This document shows positions 1 through 7,526 of a DNA stretch of 28,706 bases, piece by piece. This DNA is from JBAZYK01 sp964582265 (GTDB lineage: Bacteria > Patescibacteriota > Gracilibacteria > UBA1369): NCBI GenBank assembly GCA_964582265.1, contig CAZOQT010000011.1, forward strand, positions 1-28,706, written 5' to 3'. The notes under the pieces were generated by a model. That model searched no databases, was not told where the DNA came from, and saw only the letters and a list, made by a program, of their open reading frames with translations. Position numbers and translations under genes: made by a program. Numbering within the stretch: the stretch's first letter is position 1; each line of letters starts with the position of its first letter.

Positions 1-1297
1 GGTGGTTGGTAGGCTCATCCAAAAAAATCACGTCGGGCTTGTTAGTAAGCATAATCGCCAGTTCCAGTCTTCTTTGCTGGCCATAACTTAAATTGCCGAT
101 TTTTTCTTCCATGAATTCCGCCGGAAAAAGATAAGAAGCCAAAATATTGCGACGTTGGGTATAATCTATTTCCGTGCGCTTTCCAAACTCATCCAAAACC
201 GTATTTTCTATATCCAGATCAGAAAATTGACGCAAATAACCAAGTTTAATTTCACTTCTTTGAACTATTTGTCCATCAAAATCTTTATCATGTCCGGCCA
301 TAATATTTAAAAGCGTAGTCTTGCCCGTGCCGTTTGCACCACGAATCAAAACGCGCTCTCCGCTTGCGACTTTTACCTCTAAATTTTTCAAAATCTGGCG
401 GTCATCAAATTTTTTGGCAGCAATTTTTGCCGAAACCACAGTCCCCTTTTGCGGAGTACCCAAATTATGCATTCTTATGCGCGGATCAGCCACCGGTTCC
501 GGAGGAGCTTTTTTTTCCATACGTTCCAGCGCCTTCTTTTTTTGAGCAACTGTTGCCGTAAATTTATATTTTGGATGATTAGCATTTTCCCGAAGCCATG
601 CCTCTAATTCGTTCACTTCACGCTGACTGAATTCATGCAGCTGCAATTTTTTTTGATATCGATTATAACGTTCAATCAAAAATTCATCATACTTACATCC
701 ATAAACTTCAATTTTATGATCAGCGGTAATTTCCCAAATTTGATTGGCGACTTTATTGATGAAGTAACGATCATGAGAAACAAATGCCACCGATCCATTA
801 AAGTTTTCCAAAAAACTGATCAACCAATCAATTGTGGCATGATCAAGATGATTCGTTGGCTCATCCAAGAGCAAGATGGTTGGCTCTTCCAATAATAATT
901 CTGCAATCGCAATCCTGACTCTTTGCCCACCACTTAAGGTTGAAAGTGACATCAAAGTTATATCCATCGGGAGCCCAACTTCATCCATCACCATTTCAAT
1001 TTTATAACTCATCCATTCTTCTTCAAGCTTGCTTTCCAAATATGCTCCTACCAACACATTTTCATCCGGAAATTTAATATCCTGGCGCAAATAACCAATC
1101 ACCTCATGCGAACAGCTTACAGTGCCAGACCCAGGTTCCAGTTCGCCCTTTAAAAGTTTCAGTAAGGTCGATTTTCCACAACCGTTTTTACCCACAACGG
1201 CAGCACGCTTGTTGGCAGAGCTATCCAACGAAAAATCCACATCCGCAAAAAGTGTCCCATCAGAAGAATCAAAAGAAAGATTTTTAGCGATTAACAT
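1..1297 (-). CDS. ABC-F family ATPase (3' part cut off by window edge)
   Basis: Soluble twin-ATPase protein of the ABC-F type; the family acts on ribosomes in translation or antibiotic protection and has no membrane domain. Reading leftward from ATG at 1297, the first ATPase shows Walker A GKNGCGKS (about residues 36-43), the signature LSGGQ and Walker B followed by LDEPTNHLDH. A charged linker typical of the family follows, then a second ATPase with Walker A GANGTGKT and signature LSYGQ. The window ends at the second LDEPTNH, so about 432 codons are visible and the C-terminus lies outside. A promoter sits just upstream (1324-1352). No Shine-Dalgarno is seen. The subfamily (EttA, Uup or a resistance type) cannot be decided from this part. 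Confidence 0.93.
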   Translation of the reverse strand, partial: MLIAKNLSFDSSDGTLFADVDFSLDSSANKRAAVVGKNGCGKSTLLKLLKGELEPGSGTVSCSHEVIGYLRQDIKFPDENVLVGAYLESKLEEEWMSYKIEMVMDEVGLPMDITLMSLSTLSGGQRVRIAIAELLLEEPTILLLDEPTNHLDHATIDWLISFLENFNGSVAFVSHDRYFINKVANQIWEITADHKIEVYGCKYDEFLIERYNRYQKKLQLHEFSQREVNELEAWLRENANHPKYKFTATVAQKKKALERMEKKAPPEPVADPRIRMHNLGTPQKGTVVSAKIAAKKFDDRQILKNLEVKVASGERVLIRGANGTGKTTLLNIMAGHDKDFDGQIVQRSEIKLGYLRQFSDLDIENTVLDEFGKRTEIDYTQRRNILASYLFPAEFMEEKIGNLSYGQQRRLELAIMLTNKPDVIFLDEPTNH

Positions 1298-1323
1298 TAT
1301 AATTGGCTTAAAATAGCAGAAGG

Positions 1324-1352
1324 ATTTTAGACTAAGAAAATTATTTTGACAA
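1324..1352 (-). promoter_or_regulatory. Promoter of the ABC-F gene
   Basis: On the minus strand TTGTCA (1352-1347) is followed after 17 bp by TAAAAT (1329-1324). Transcription would start near 1317, giving a leader of about 20 nt before ATG 1297. The -35 box lies on the same bases as the -35 box of the rightward promoter. Confidence 0.65.
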
Positions 1353-1373
1353 TCCAACAATCTCGAGTACAAT
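1346..1373 (+). promoter_or_regulatory. Promoter of the glutamine amidotransferase gene
   Basis: TTGACA (1346-1351), a 16-bp spacer and TACAAT (1368-1373) make a near-consensus sigma-70 promoter. The predicted start near 1380 leaves about 20 nt before the TTG start at 1401, which supports that otherwise weak start. Confidence 0.7.
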
Positions 1374-1400
1374 TAAAAACTAATCTCATATAAAAAAGAT

Positions 1401-2603
1401 TTGCGAACTCCTTTTTCAAGGAATGAGACTTTTGAAGATAACAACTTCGAAGGGTCAATTCCCGATATTTGTGCAATTTCCGCACAAACTCCACAAAACT
1501 ATAACCTGAGTCCCCCTATTGTAGGAGACTGCATCACCGCGGCCAGAAATTCATTTGCCGTAAGCTGTTTTATTGATTCAAAAGTTAAATATAACGGATC
1601 AGCAGGCAAAAAAGACAACTCCCTAAAATATTACGAAAATCCAGACGCGCAAAAACAGGACTGGAACCAAAACATTCCCAATTTACGCGAACTGGTTTTA
1701 GAAATTTCTGAATTAAAAATCCATTTAAACAAATTAAAAGAACGACTTAATGCACCTCCCATCACGGTTTATCAATTCGATTGTTTTACAGACGACTTAT
1801 TGTTTTCTACTTTAAAACTGATTTTTGGTGAAGAATTATCAAGTTTTGTTGATTTTAAAGGTGTAAATTTACAAGACAAAGACCAAGTCGATTTAAAATC
1901 AAAAGGCATAATTATAATTAGCGGAAGCACATACGATACCTATGATGAATATGGGAAGTTTTTTACCGAAAACAGTGTAAGACCGGCCGTAAAAAGAGTT
2001 TTGAATGATGAGGAAATACGCATCCTGGCGATCTGTTTTGGTCATCAAAGTGTTGTTCAAGCTTTAACCAATGAACTCCTACATACAAACGGCAACATCA
2101 TCACAACTGAAAAAGGGCGCTTTCAGTGTGGTTATTACCCATTAAATTTTACAAACGAGAAAGTTGCGGCAAACCTGCATTTACAAAATGAACAGGCTGC
2201 CGCCATTATGACCAGAACAGGGTACGCCAAAATCGACCCAAAAGTTGCTGAATACACCAGAGTTATAGCCACACAACCGGGTATTTTATATTACGAACAG
2301 GACCTTGTTGCCATGGCTTCATTTTGTGATGACAGGATTGTAACCAGTCAGGCCCATTTTGAAGCATTAAACAGACCAGAACACCTTCAAAGAATTGAAA
2401 AATTTTGGAAGGAATCAATCCCTGGAATTCAGCGATCATATCATAATCGTTTAATTGAAGCGCAAAATCCACATTTACCCAGAATCGACCGAGCTCGAAG
2501 TCGTGGGAACGGCATTCTTTCCAAAAAAATTAAAGGCGACACCGGTCCTGCGTTTATCATTCCAGTCCTAACCGCATTTGCCAGGGATTTATGCACGAAT
2601 TGA
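1401..2603 (+). CDS. Orphan class I glutamine amidotransferase-domain protein
   Basis: Contains a class I (triad) glutaminase fold: nucleophile Cys212 in ICFGHQ, and His319 and Glu321 in SQAHFEA, so the Cys-His-Glu triad is complete. An upstream SGSTYDTYDE stretch fits the oxyanion-loop region (about residue 174). Such domains release ammonia from glutamine for a partner synthetase, or act as gamma-glutamyl hydrolases. No synthetase domain is fused or adjacent, so the acceptor is unknown. The first 110 residues are poorly structured and end in a short Leu/Lys/Glu-rich helix (about 94-116). The start is TTG, chosen because no upstream in-frame ATG exists and a strong promoter lies 20 nt before it. 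The TGA stop overlaps the next promoter. Confidence 0.8.
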   Translation: MRTPFSRNETFEDNNFEGSIPDICAISAQTPQNYNLSPPIVGDCITAARNSFAVSCFIDSKVKYNGSAGKKDNSLKYYENPDAQKQDWNQNIPNLRELVLEISELKIHLNKLKERLNAPPITVYQFDCFTDDLLFSTLKLIFGEELSSFVDFKGVNLQDKDQVDLKSKGIIIISGSTYDTYDEYGKFFTENSVRPAVKRVLNDEEIRILAICFGHQSVVQALTNELLHTNGNIITTEKGRFQCGYYPLNFTNEKVAANLHLQNEQAAAIMTRTGYAKIDPKVAEYTRVIATQPGILYYEQDLVAMASFCDDRIVTSQAHFEALNRPEHLQRIEKFWKESIPGIQRSYHNRLIEAQNPHLPRIDRARSRGNGILSKKIKGDTGPAFIIPVLTAFARDLCTN

Positions 2604-2627
2604 CATTTTCCCTTTAGCCGCTATACT
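2600..2627 (+). promoter_or_regulatory. Promoter of tRNA-Glu
   Basis: TTGACA (2600-2605), 16-bp spacer, TATACT (2622-2627): a strong sigma-70 promoter. The -35 box contains the TGA stop codon of the preceding gene (2601-2603). Transcription would start near 2634, about 37 nt before the mature tRNA. Confidence 0.75.
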
Positions 2628-2670
2628 TTTCCAGCGAAACGCGAAAGAAGCGAGCATTACTGAAATTCAA

Positions 2671-2745
2671 GGCGCCATCGTCTAGTGGTTAGGACAACGG
2701 ATTTTCAATCCGTCAACAGGGGTTCAATTCCCCTTGGCGCTACCA
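2671..2745 (+). tRNA. tRNA-Glu (anticodon UUC)
   Basis: Full cloverleaf. The acceptor GGCGCCA pairs with TGGCGCT (first pair G-U), discriminator A, encoded CCA at 2743-2745. The anticodon stem ACGGA/TCCGT (2697-2701, 2709-2713) encloses a 7-nt loop with TTC at 2704-2706. The T-arm is AGGGG-TTCAATT-CCCCT. It has its own promoter and is not followed by a clear hairpin terminator. Confidence 0.97.
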
Positions 2746-2783
2746 ATTTTGAACCATACCAACTTCAAATCGAGGGAGGCTTT

Positions 2784-3704
2784 TTATATTTTCTTAGGGA
2801 AAATTAATGAAAGCACGATCGACGCGACCAACGCAAACATAATTACCCCAAAAGAAACAATCGAGCTAATATGCATTCCAAATATCCCAATAAGCATTTT
2901 CACCCCAACAAATAGCAAAATAAAAGCCAAGCCTTTTTGCAAATGGTGAAATCGATGCAGCACATTTTCGATTAGGAAAAATAAAGCCCTCAACCCCATT
3001 ATGGCAAAAATATTAGAAGTGAAAACAATAAATAAATTCTGAGAAATAGCAAAAACCGCCGGAATCGAATCAACTGCAAAAACCACATCAGTGGCTTCAA
3101 TTAACATCAAAACCAAAAACAACGAGGTAAAGTAAAATTTTCCATTTTCCATTAAAAAAAACTTTCCATTATGATGATTGGCCGTAAATGGCAAATATTT
3201 TCTGGCAACTCTAATAATTTTATTTTTATTAAAATCAATGTGCTCCTCTTTTTTATCTCTTAGAAGCTTGATACCGGTATAGACCAAAAATGCTCCAAAA
3301 ATATACAAAACCCAATTAAATTGATGGATAATGTATGCTCCTGCCGAAATAAAAATACCCCTAAATAATACCGCGCCCATAATGCCCCAAAACAAAACAC
3401 GGTGATGATATTTTTCTTCCAATTTGAAATAGCTAAAAATCAGCATTATCACAAATAAATTATCCACCGATAACATTTTTTCAGTTAAATAAGCGCTAAA
3501 AAACTCACTGGCCAGGGTTTTATCCATAAAACTAAAAATCAACACTCCAAAAACAAGTGCAATCCCAATCCAAAATAACGACTGATAAAGTGCCGGCTTA
3601 AATGCAATTCTGTGATTTTGTCTGTTCAAAAAACCCAAATCAACCACAAGGAATCCAATAATAATTAGAATAAACAAAATCAATAAATATGTCTGAGCGT
3701 TCAT
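2784..3704 (-). CDS. TerC/Alx family integral membrane protein
   Basis: Polytopic membrane protein of 306 residues. TerC/Alx members are implicated in metal ion (Mn) export, in metalation of secreted proteins and in tellurite resistance. Visible hallmarks are the acidic membrane motifs EKMLSVDNLFV (about residues 76-86) and EATDVVFAVDSIPAVFA (about 203-219), plus about seven to nine hydrophobic helices. Length matches the family. It is last of four leftward genes after rarA, with a 37-nt gap behind the DUF3048 gene. No Shine-Dalgarno is seen; ATG at 3704 begins just before the first helix. Substrate is not predictable from sequence. Confidence 0.92.
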   Translation of the reverse strand: MNAQTYLLILFILIIIGFLVVDLGFLNRQNHRIAFKPALYQSLFWIGIALVFGVLIFSFMDKTLASEFFSAYLTEKMLSVDNLFVIMLIFSYFKLEEKYHHRVLFWGIMGAVLFRGIFISAGAYIIHQFNWVLYIFGAFLVYTGIKLLRDKKEEHIDFNKNKIIRVARKYLPFTANHHNGKFFLMENGKFYFTSLFLVLMLIEATDVVFAVDSIPAVFAISQNLFIVFTSNIFAIMGLRALFFLIENVLHRFHHLQKGLAFILLFVGVKMLIGIFGMHISSIVSFGVIMFALVASIVLSLIFPKKI

Positions 3705-3741
3705 GGAAAAATATAAAAAATTAGAGAGTCAATAATTTAAA

Positions 3742-4929
3742 TTACAGGCTCACCTTTCCTTTTTCAGCTAATTCTACCCAAATAACTCCTCTGTTCAATT
3801 GGATCTTTTGACCTTTATCAACACCATCCGCGTAATAATATTGAGTGTGATCGCCACTCTTGTCTTTCTTCCAGGTAATTGCAATGGCTTTGCCATCTTG
3901 AAAAAGCATACCTTCACCTGACCCGGTTAGATCCAGTTTTAAAGCGCTATCATCCCCTTTTTGTTGATTCAAAATTGGAGTCATTTTTACATATTGCACA
4001 ATAATGTTTTTAGCCAATAATTGCTGCCCATTTTGCGCATCTTTGTGAGTAGCTCCACCTGTATAACGCACATAGTTATTTTGTTCAGGATCATATTTCC
4101 AAAGCGCATCAAAACCAGGAAAGGAAAATTTAATAGTGATATTTTGAGTCTGTTTTTTGTCCGAATCGCTCTTTTGAGTGACTTCATCTTTAAAACTCCA
4201 CCCATCAAAATTATTAAGCTCAGCAAATCCTTGAATATTTTTTCTTAAATCAAAAGTGTTTGTGTACATGCTATGTTCAAGACCTCGCGTTTTTAAGCGA
4301 GTTGGATCACGCCAATAAGGTTTATCTACAAAAAAAGCATCCAAATCATGCAAAGCATATTGTTTAATAAATTTTATGCCATCTACGCTCCCCCCAACGT
4401 GAGAAAACCAAGCGTTATATTCACGCACTACTTCCGCAAAATAAGTTCTGGCACTACGAACCGGCCCTACAACATCCGCATCCTGGCTTTGAAAAATCGC
4501 CATAAAACGGGTAATTCCTCCCTCAGCTAAAGTTTCATAAACAATATCCGCTTTATTTAAACCACTTTGCCACCTTGCCTGCGGTGAATTTTCAATCATT
4601 ACCGCCAAAACCGGCAACTGCGCACGTTCTTGCGCGATCATCACGCCATTCAATGAACTAGCCACTAAATTTGCTTGCGACTGACTTTCCCCCATCATCT
4701 GAGAACCATTTTGATACGTTTGCTGACTTGTAGTTTGATTTGCCGCATTTGGATCAATATCCAGCTTTTTTAAGCCACTGTTTTGATTCCAAAGCTTATT
4801 AACATCGGAGATTTTAAAACTTCCAACCTGAAAATGATACACATTAAAATAATCAAGGCCATAAAGCACACCACCGGCTATCAAAATCAAAATCAGCAGC
4901 CACAAAATTAATTTTAAAAATTTTTTCAT
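3742..4929 (-). CDS. DUF3048 domain protein (YerB-like), membrane anchored
   Basis: A 395-residue exported protein: a short basic N-terminus and one hydrophobic helix (about residues 5-25) without a lipobox cysteine, so probably a signal anchor. A Gln/Asn/Ser-rich linker (about 60-90) leads to the DUF3048 domain. That is recognised by the conserved stretches AVMIENSPQARWQSGL, ETLAEGGITRFMAIF, VGPVRSARTYF and AWFSHVGGS, with a C-terminal beta-rich half ending in RGVIWVEL. The family includes Bacillus YerB, a cell-surface protein of unknown function. The small membrane protein ends 9 nt upstream, so the two are probably co-transcribed. Confidence 0.9.
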   Translation of the reverse strand: MKKFLKLILWLLILILIAGGVLYGLDYFNVYHFQVGSFKISDVNKLWNQNSGLKKLDIDPNAANQTTSQQTYQNGSQMMGESQSQANLVASSLNGVMIAQERAQLPVLAVMIENSPQARWQSGLNKADIVYETLAEGGITRFMAIFQSQDADVVGPVRSARTYFAEVVREYNAWFSHVGGSVDGIKFIKQYALHDLDAFFVDKPYWRDPTRLKTRGLEHSMYTNTFDLRKNIQGFAELNNFDGWSFKDEVTQKSDSDKKQTQNITIKFSFPGFDALWKYDPEQNNYVRYTGGATHKDAQNGQQLLAKNIIVQYVKMTPILNQQKGDDSALKLDLTGSGEGMLFQDGKAIAITWKKDKSGDHTQYYYADGVDKGQKIQLNRGVIWVELAEKGKVSL

Positions 4930-4938
4930 ATATTAAAA

Positions 4939-5145
4939 CTATTTTTTCTTTGTAGTGCATTCACCTTTGCATCCGCCACAAACCAGACGATGAAAACCAG
5001 CAACAACTATAACCAGTGGCCAATATTTCATAAAAGTAAACTCTGGCCAAACACCAAGAGTACCCAAAAAGAAAAGTACGCCAAATACAAGCATAACCAG
5101 GCCACTACACATTCTGTGACACCCACATGAACCACCCATCATCAT
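4939..5145 (-). CDS. Small two-helix membrane protein with terminal cysteine clusters
   Basis: A 68-residue protein. The N-terminus carries Cys and His in CGCHRMC, two hydrophobic helices follow (about 14-31 and 40-54), and the tail carries CGGCKGEC and ends in lysines. The helix region resembles the small LiaF/DUF5668-type hairpin modules (GVWPEF, YWPLVIVVAG). Both cysteine groups would lie on the same side of the membrane, most likely cytoplasmic given the Lys-rich tail, and could bind a metal or a cluster; that is inference. Three ATG codons in a row open the gene; the first is used here. It sits between rarA and the DUF3048 gene. Confidence 0.75.
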   Translation of the reverse strand: MMMGGSCGCHRMCSGLVMLVFGVLFFLGTLGVWPEFTFMKYWPLVIVVAGFHRLVCGGCKGECTTKKK

Positions 5146-5169
5146 AGTTGAAAAGTTAGAGGATAAACG

Positions 5170-5205
5170 GCTGGATTATACATCACTAAAATGAGATAAT
5201 CCAGC
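5170..5205 (-). other. Long hairpin between rarA and the small membrane gene
   Basis: Perfect 10-bp inverted repeat GCTGGATTAT (5170-5179) / ATAATCCAGC (5196-5205) with a 16-nt loop. Read leftward it lies just after the rarA stop, but is followed by CGTTTATCC rather than a T-run, so it is at best a weak terminator. The left arm also contains TATAAT on the minus strand (5180-5175), a possible -10 box for the next gene, although a good -35 is not seen. Confidence 0.5.
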
Positions 5206-5217
5206 TTGGCAAATCCA

Positions 5218-6609
5218 CTACTGCGTTTTATTTGGACAAAGCTGGTTTTTTCCGGGAATCTTTTTTTCCTGCAGCTCGAAATTGTTTTTTGAGTCACCAA
5301 CTGCTCGCCGTGCGTCCAATTTTTGCTTGATCTTTTCCTCCAGTCCACGATCCGTGGGTTCGTAATAAATTCGACCTTTGAGGTTGTCTGGCAAATGCTG
5401 CTGATCCACCTGCGCGTCTTCAAAATTATGGGCGTATTTATAACCTTTGCCATAACCCCATTCTTTCATTAATTTGGTTGGAGCATTGCGGATATGAAAC
5501 GGCACCTCCAAATTACCAAATTTATTAATATCATCTTTAATGCTGCCATAAGCTCTGTAAAGCGCGTTACTCTTTGGAGCCATGCTTAAATGCACTACCG
5601 CCTGTGCCAGATTCACACTGCATTCCGGCATGCCAATAAAGTGACACGCGTCTTTGGCCGCAACAGCCACAAGTAAAGCATGAGGATCAGCCATGCCCAC
5701 ATCTTCACTTGCAAATCTGATTAGCCTGCGTGCTATGTAAAGGGGATCTTCGCCACCTTCAAGCATTCGGGACATCCAGTATAATGCACCGTCCGGATCA
5801 CTATCACGCATGCTCTTATGCAATGCCGAAATAATGTTGTAGTGCTCCTCCCCTTTTTTGTCATAACGCAAATTTTTTCTTTGCAGCACACGTTGAATTT
5901 CTTCCAAAGTAATATTGTCTCCGGTAGCCACTTTTTTGCTGAGTTTGATGACGATTTCCAGATTATTTAAAAGCGCCCTCGCATCTCCATTTGCAAATTT
6001 AGCTAAATAATCTTTACCATCTTCCTCCATTTTTAGATCATCCAACTGCTTCATTTCTGCCACCTTCTTAAGCGCACGCTCCAAAATTTTCTTAAGCGAA
6101 TCTTCAGAAAGAGCCTTAAACACAAAAACCTGCGAACGGCTTAACAAAGCAGAAATAACTTCAAACGACGGATTCTCTGTTGTAGCGCCAATCAAAGTCA
6201 CGGTGCCATCTTCCACGTGCGGCAAAAGCGCATCCTGCTGCGATTTACTAAAGCGATGAATTTCATCCACAAACAAAACCGTGCGCTGTCCCATTTTTTT
6301 ATGCTCTTTTGCACGCTCAACAACTTTTCTAAGTTCCGGAACACCGCTTGTTACTGCACTAACAACTTCAAATTCGGCTTTGGTTTCATTGGCAACAATA
6401 TTGGCAAGTGTAGTTTTTCCACAACCTGGTGGCCCATAAAAAATAACCGAATGGAGCTGATCATTTTTAATCAGTTCACGCAACATTTTGCCTTCTCCTA
6501 CAAGCTCATCCTGTCCAAAAAAATCCTCCAATGACTTAGGACGAAGAAGATAAGCTAGTGGCTGATCCCAGCCATTTTCACTTAATTTATGATTAAAAAT
6601 ATTATTCAT
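5218..6609 (-). CDS. rarA: RarA/MgsA replication-associated AAA+ ATPase
   Basis: AAA+ clamp-loader-like ATPase that acts at stalled replication forks in the cytoplasm. Counting from ATG at 6609 the protein has 463 residues. It opens with PLAYLLRPKSLEDFFGQDEL, then Walker A GPPGCGKT (59-66), Walker B VLFVDEIHRF, sensor 1 IGATTENPSF and the sensor 2 region. The C-terminal RarA tetramerisation part is recognised by KSMRDSDPDGALYWMSRML, AAKDACHFIGMPE and NAPTKLMKEWGYG. The open frame continues upstream to 6666, but the extra residues look unrelated to the family; a GTG at 6633 lies directly against AGGTGG and is too close to it. Start therefore moderately sure. Confidence 0.95.
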   Translation of the reverse strand: MNNIFNHKLSENGWDQPLAYLLRPKSLEDFFGQDELVGEGKMLRELIKNDQLHSVIFYGPPGCGKTTLANIVANETKAEFEVVSAVTSGVPELRKVVERAKEHKKMGQRTVLFVDEIHRFSKSQQDALLPHVEDGTVTLIGATTENPSFEVISALLSRSQVFVFKALSEDSLKKILERALKKVAEMKQLDDLKMEEDGKDYLAKFANGDARALLNNLEIVIKLSKKVATGDNITLEEIQRVLQRKNLRYDKKGEEHYNIISALHKSMRDSDPDGALYWMSRMLEGGEDPLYIARRLIRFASEDVGMADPHALLVAVAAKDACHFIGMPECSVNLAQAVVHLSMAPKSNALYRAYGSIKDDINKFGNLEVPFHIRNAPTKLMKEWGYGKGYKYAHNFEDAQVDQQHLPDNLKGRIYYEPTDRGLEEKIKQKLDARRAVGDSKNNFELQEKKIPGKNQLCPNKTQ

Positions 6610-6648
6610 TTTTACAATATTTGTTACTCTCACCCACCTTGAGTGCAC

Positions 6649-6678
6649 ACTATAACTCCATCGCAAACGCTAGTGCAA
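6649..6678 (-). promoter_or_regulatory. Candidate rarA promoter
   Basis: On the minus strand TTGCAC (6678-6673), 18-bp spacer, TATAGT (6654-6649). Transcription would begin near 6642, about 33 nt before ATG 6609, which also argues against a start at 6666. Confidence 0.5.
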
Positions 6679-6758
6679 TCATAAACAAGAACCACCTTGC
6701 AAATTTTTCGATTTTTCCGTACGCTTCAATACAACCTCAGAAAAAATTTACCCTATTC

Positions 6759-6777
6759 AAATTATTAATCACTAATT
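6759..6777 (+). promoter_or_regulatory. AT-rich leader motif, copy 1 (sod)
   Basis: A 19-bp AT-rich sequence of the form AAATTATTAATYAYTAATT lies 16 nt before the dismutase start. A copy matching at 17 of 19 positions precedes the ferredoxin start. Possibly a shared regulatory or translation-enhancing element; in an AT-rich genome chance is not excluded. Confidence 0.3.
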
Positions 6778-6793
6778 CTTAATTACTAAACAC

Positions 6794-7399
6794 ATGAAAT
6801 ACGAACCAAAACCAGTTCCTTTTAAAAAACAGTTAATTGGTATTACCGAAAAAACGCTAGAAATTCATCATGACAAACTTTACGTTGGCTATGTAAATAA
6901 GCGTAACGAGATCGAAGAAAAGCTTAAAACCGTTGATCGCAGCGCGGCCAATGCCACCTACAGCGAATACGGAGAACTAAAACGAGAAGAAAGTTTTGCC
7001 ACCAACGGCATATATCTTCACGAATATTATTTTAATGTTTTAGGAGGAGAACAAGCCCAAACAAACGCGCAAACTGCGGCTCCAGAACTTATAAAGGCAA
7101 TCGAAGCGGAATTCGGCTCATATGAAAATTGGCTTACAGATTTCAAAGCTGCCGGTATGGTTGCCCGCGGTTGGGTAGTTTTAGCCTATGATCATAACGA
7201 TGGCCGACTCCACAATTATCTTTGTGATTCGCATAATCACGGTGGAATTTGGGGCGCGATGCCAATCGTTGTACTTGATATGTACGAACACGCTTACTTT
7301 ATTGATTACGGTTCAGATCGCAAAGCTTACATTGAGGACTACATGAAAAACCTCAACTGGGAAGCGGCAAATCACCTTTTTAAATCCATCAAAAAATAA
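6794..7399 (+). CDS. Fe/Mn-family superoxide dismutase
   Basis: Dismutates superoxide to oxygen and hydrogen peroxide. The 201-residue protein has all four metal ligands: His25 (IHHDKLY), His76 (YLHEYYFN), Asp162 and His166 (VLDMYEHAY). The N-terminal helical hairpin and the C-terminal NWEAANHLF helix fit the family in order and length. Second-sphere residues are unusual: the usual HH pair four residues after the first ligand is Leu29-Tyr30, Trp of the DVWEHA motif is Tyr164, and the position usually held by the water-binding Gln falls in SHNHGG, so His is likely there, as in some archaeal-type enzymes. Metal preference cannot be read directly. No signal peptide. Confidence 0.93.
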   Translation: MKYEPKPVPFKKQLIGITEKTLEIHHDKLYVGYVNKRNEIEEKLKTVDRSAANATYSEYGELKREESFATNGIYLHEYYFNVLGGEQAQTNAQTAAPELIKAIEAEFGSYENWLTDFKAAGMVARGWVVLAYDHNDGRLHNYLCDSHNHGGIWGAMPIVVLDMYEHAYFIDYGSDRKAYIEDYMKNLNWEAANHLFKSIKK

Positions 7400-7504
7400 T
7401 AAATCAGTTGAAGGCAAAGGCATAATGATGTAAAAGGTGTTCGTGGCCGAAAAAGAATCGCTAAATTAAGCAGGTCCAAAAAGCCAAATTCCGGCCAACC
7501 ATCA

Positions 7505-7523
7505 AAATTATTAATTATTAATT
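7505..7523 (+). promoter_or_regulatory. AT-rich leader motif, copy 2 (ferredoxin)
   Basis: Second copy of the 19-bp AAATTATTAATYAYTAATT motif, ending 3 nt before the ferredoxin ATG. The 127-bp stretch between the dismutase and the ferredoxin shows no other clear feature. Confidence 0.3.
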
Positions 7524-7526
7524 AAA

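Noticed and set aside
4021..4530. Open frames opposite the DUF3048 gene, and similar antisense or out-of-frame ORFs across the window
   Set aside because: They lie inside strongly supported genes, lack domain features and have no start signals; treated as shadows.
6610..6666. Longer rarA start at 6666
   Set aside because: The predicted promoter -10 box (6654-6649) lies inside this extension, and the added residues do not resemble the family.
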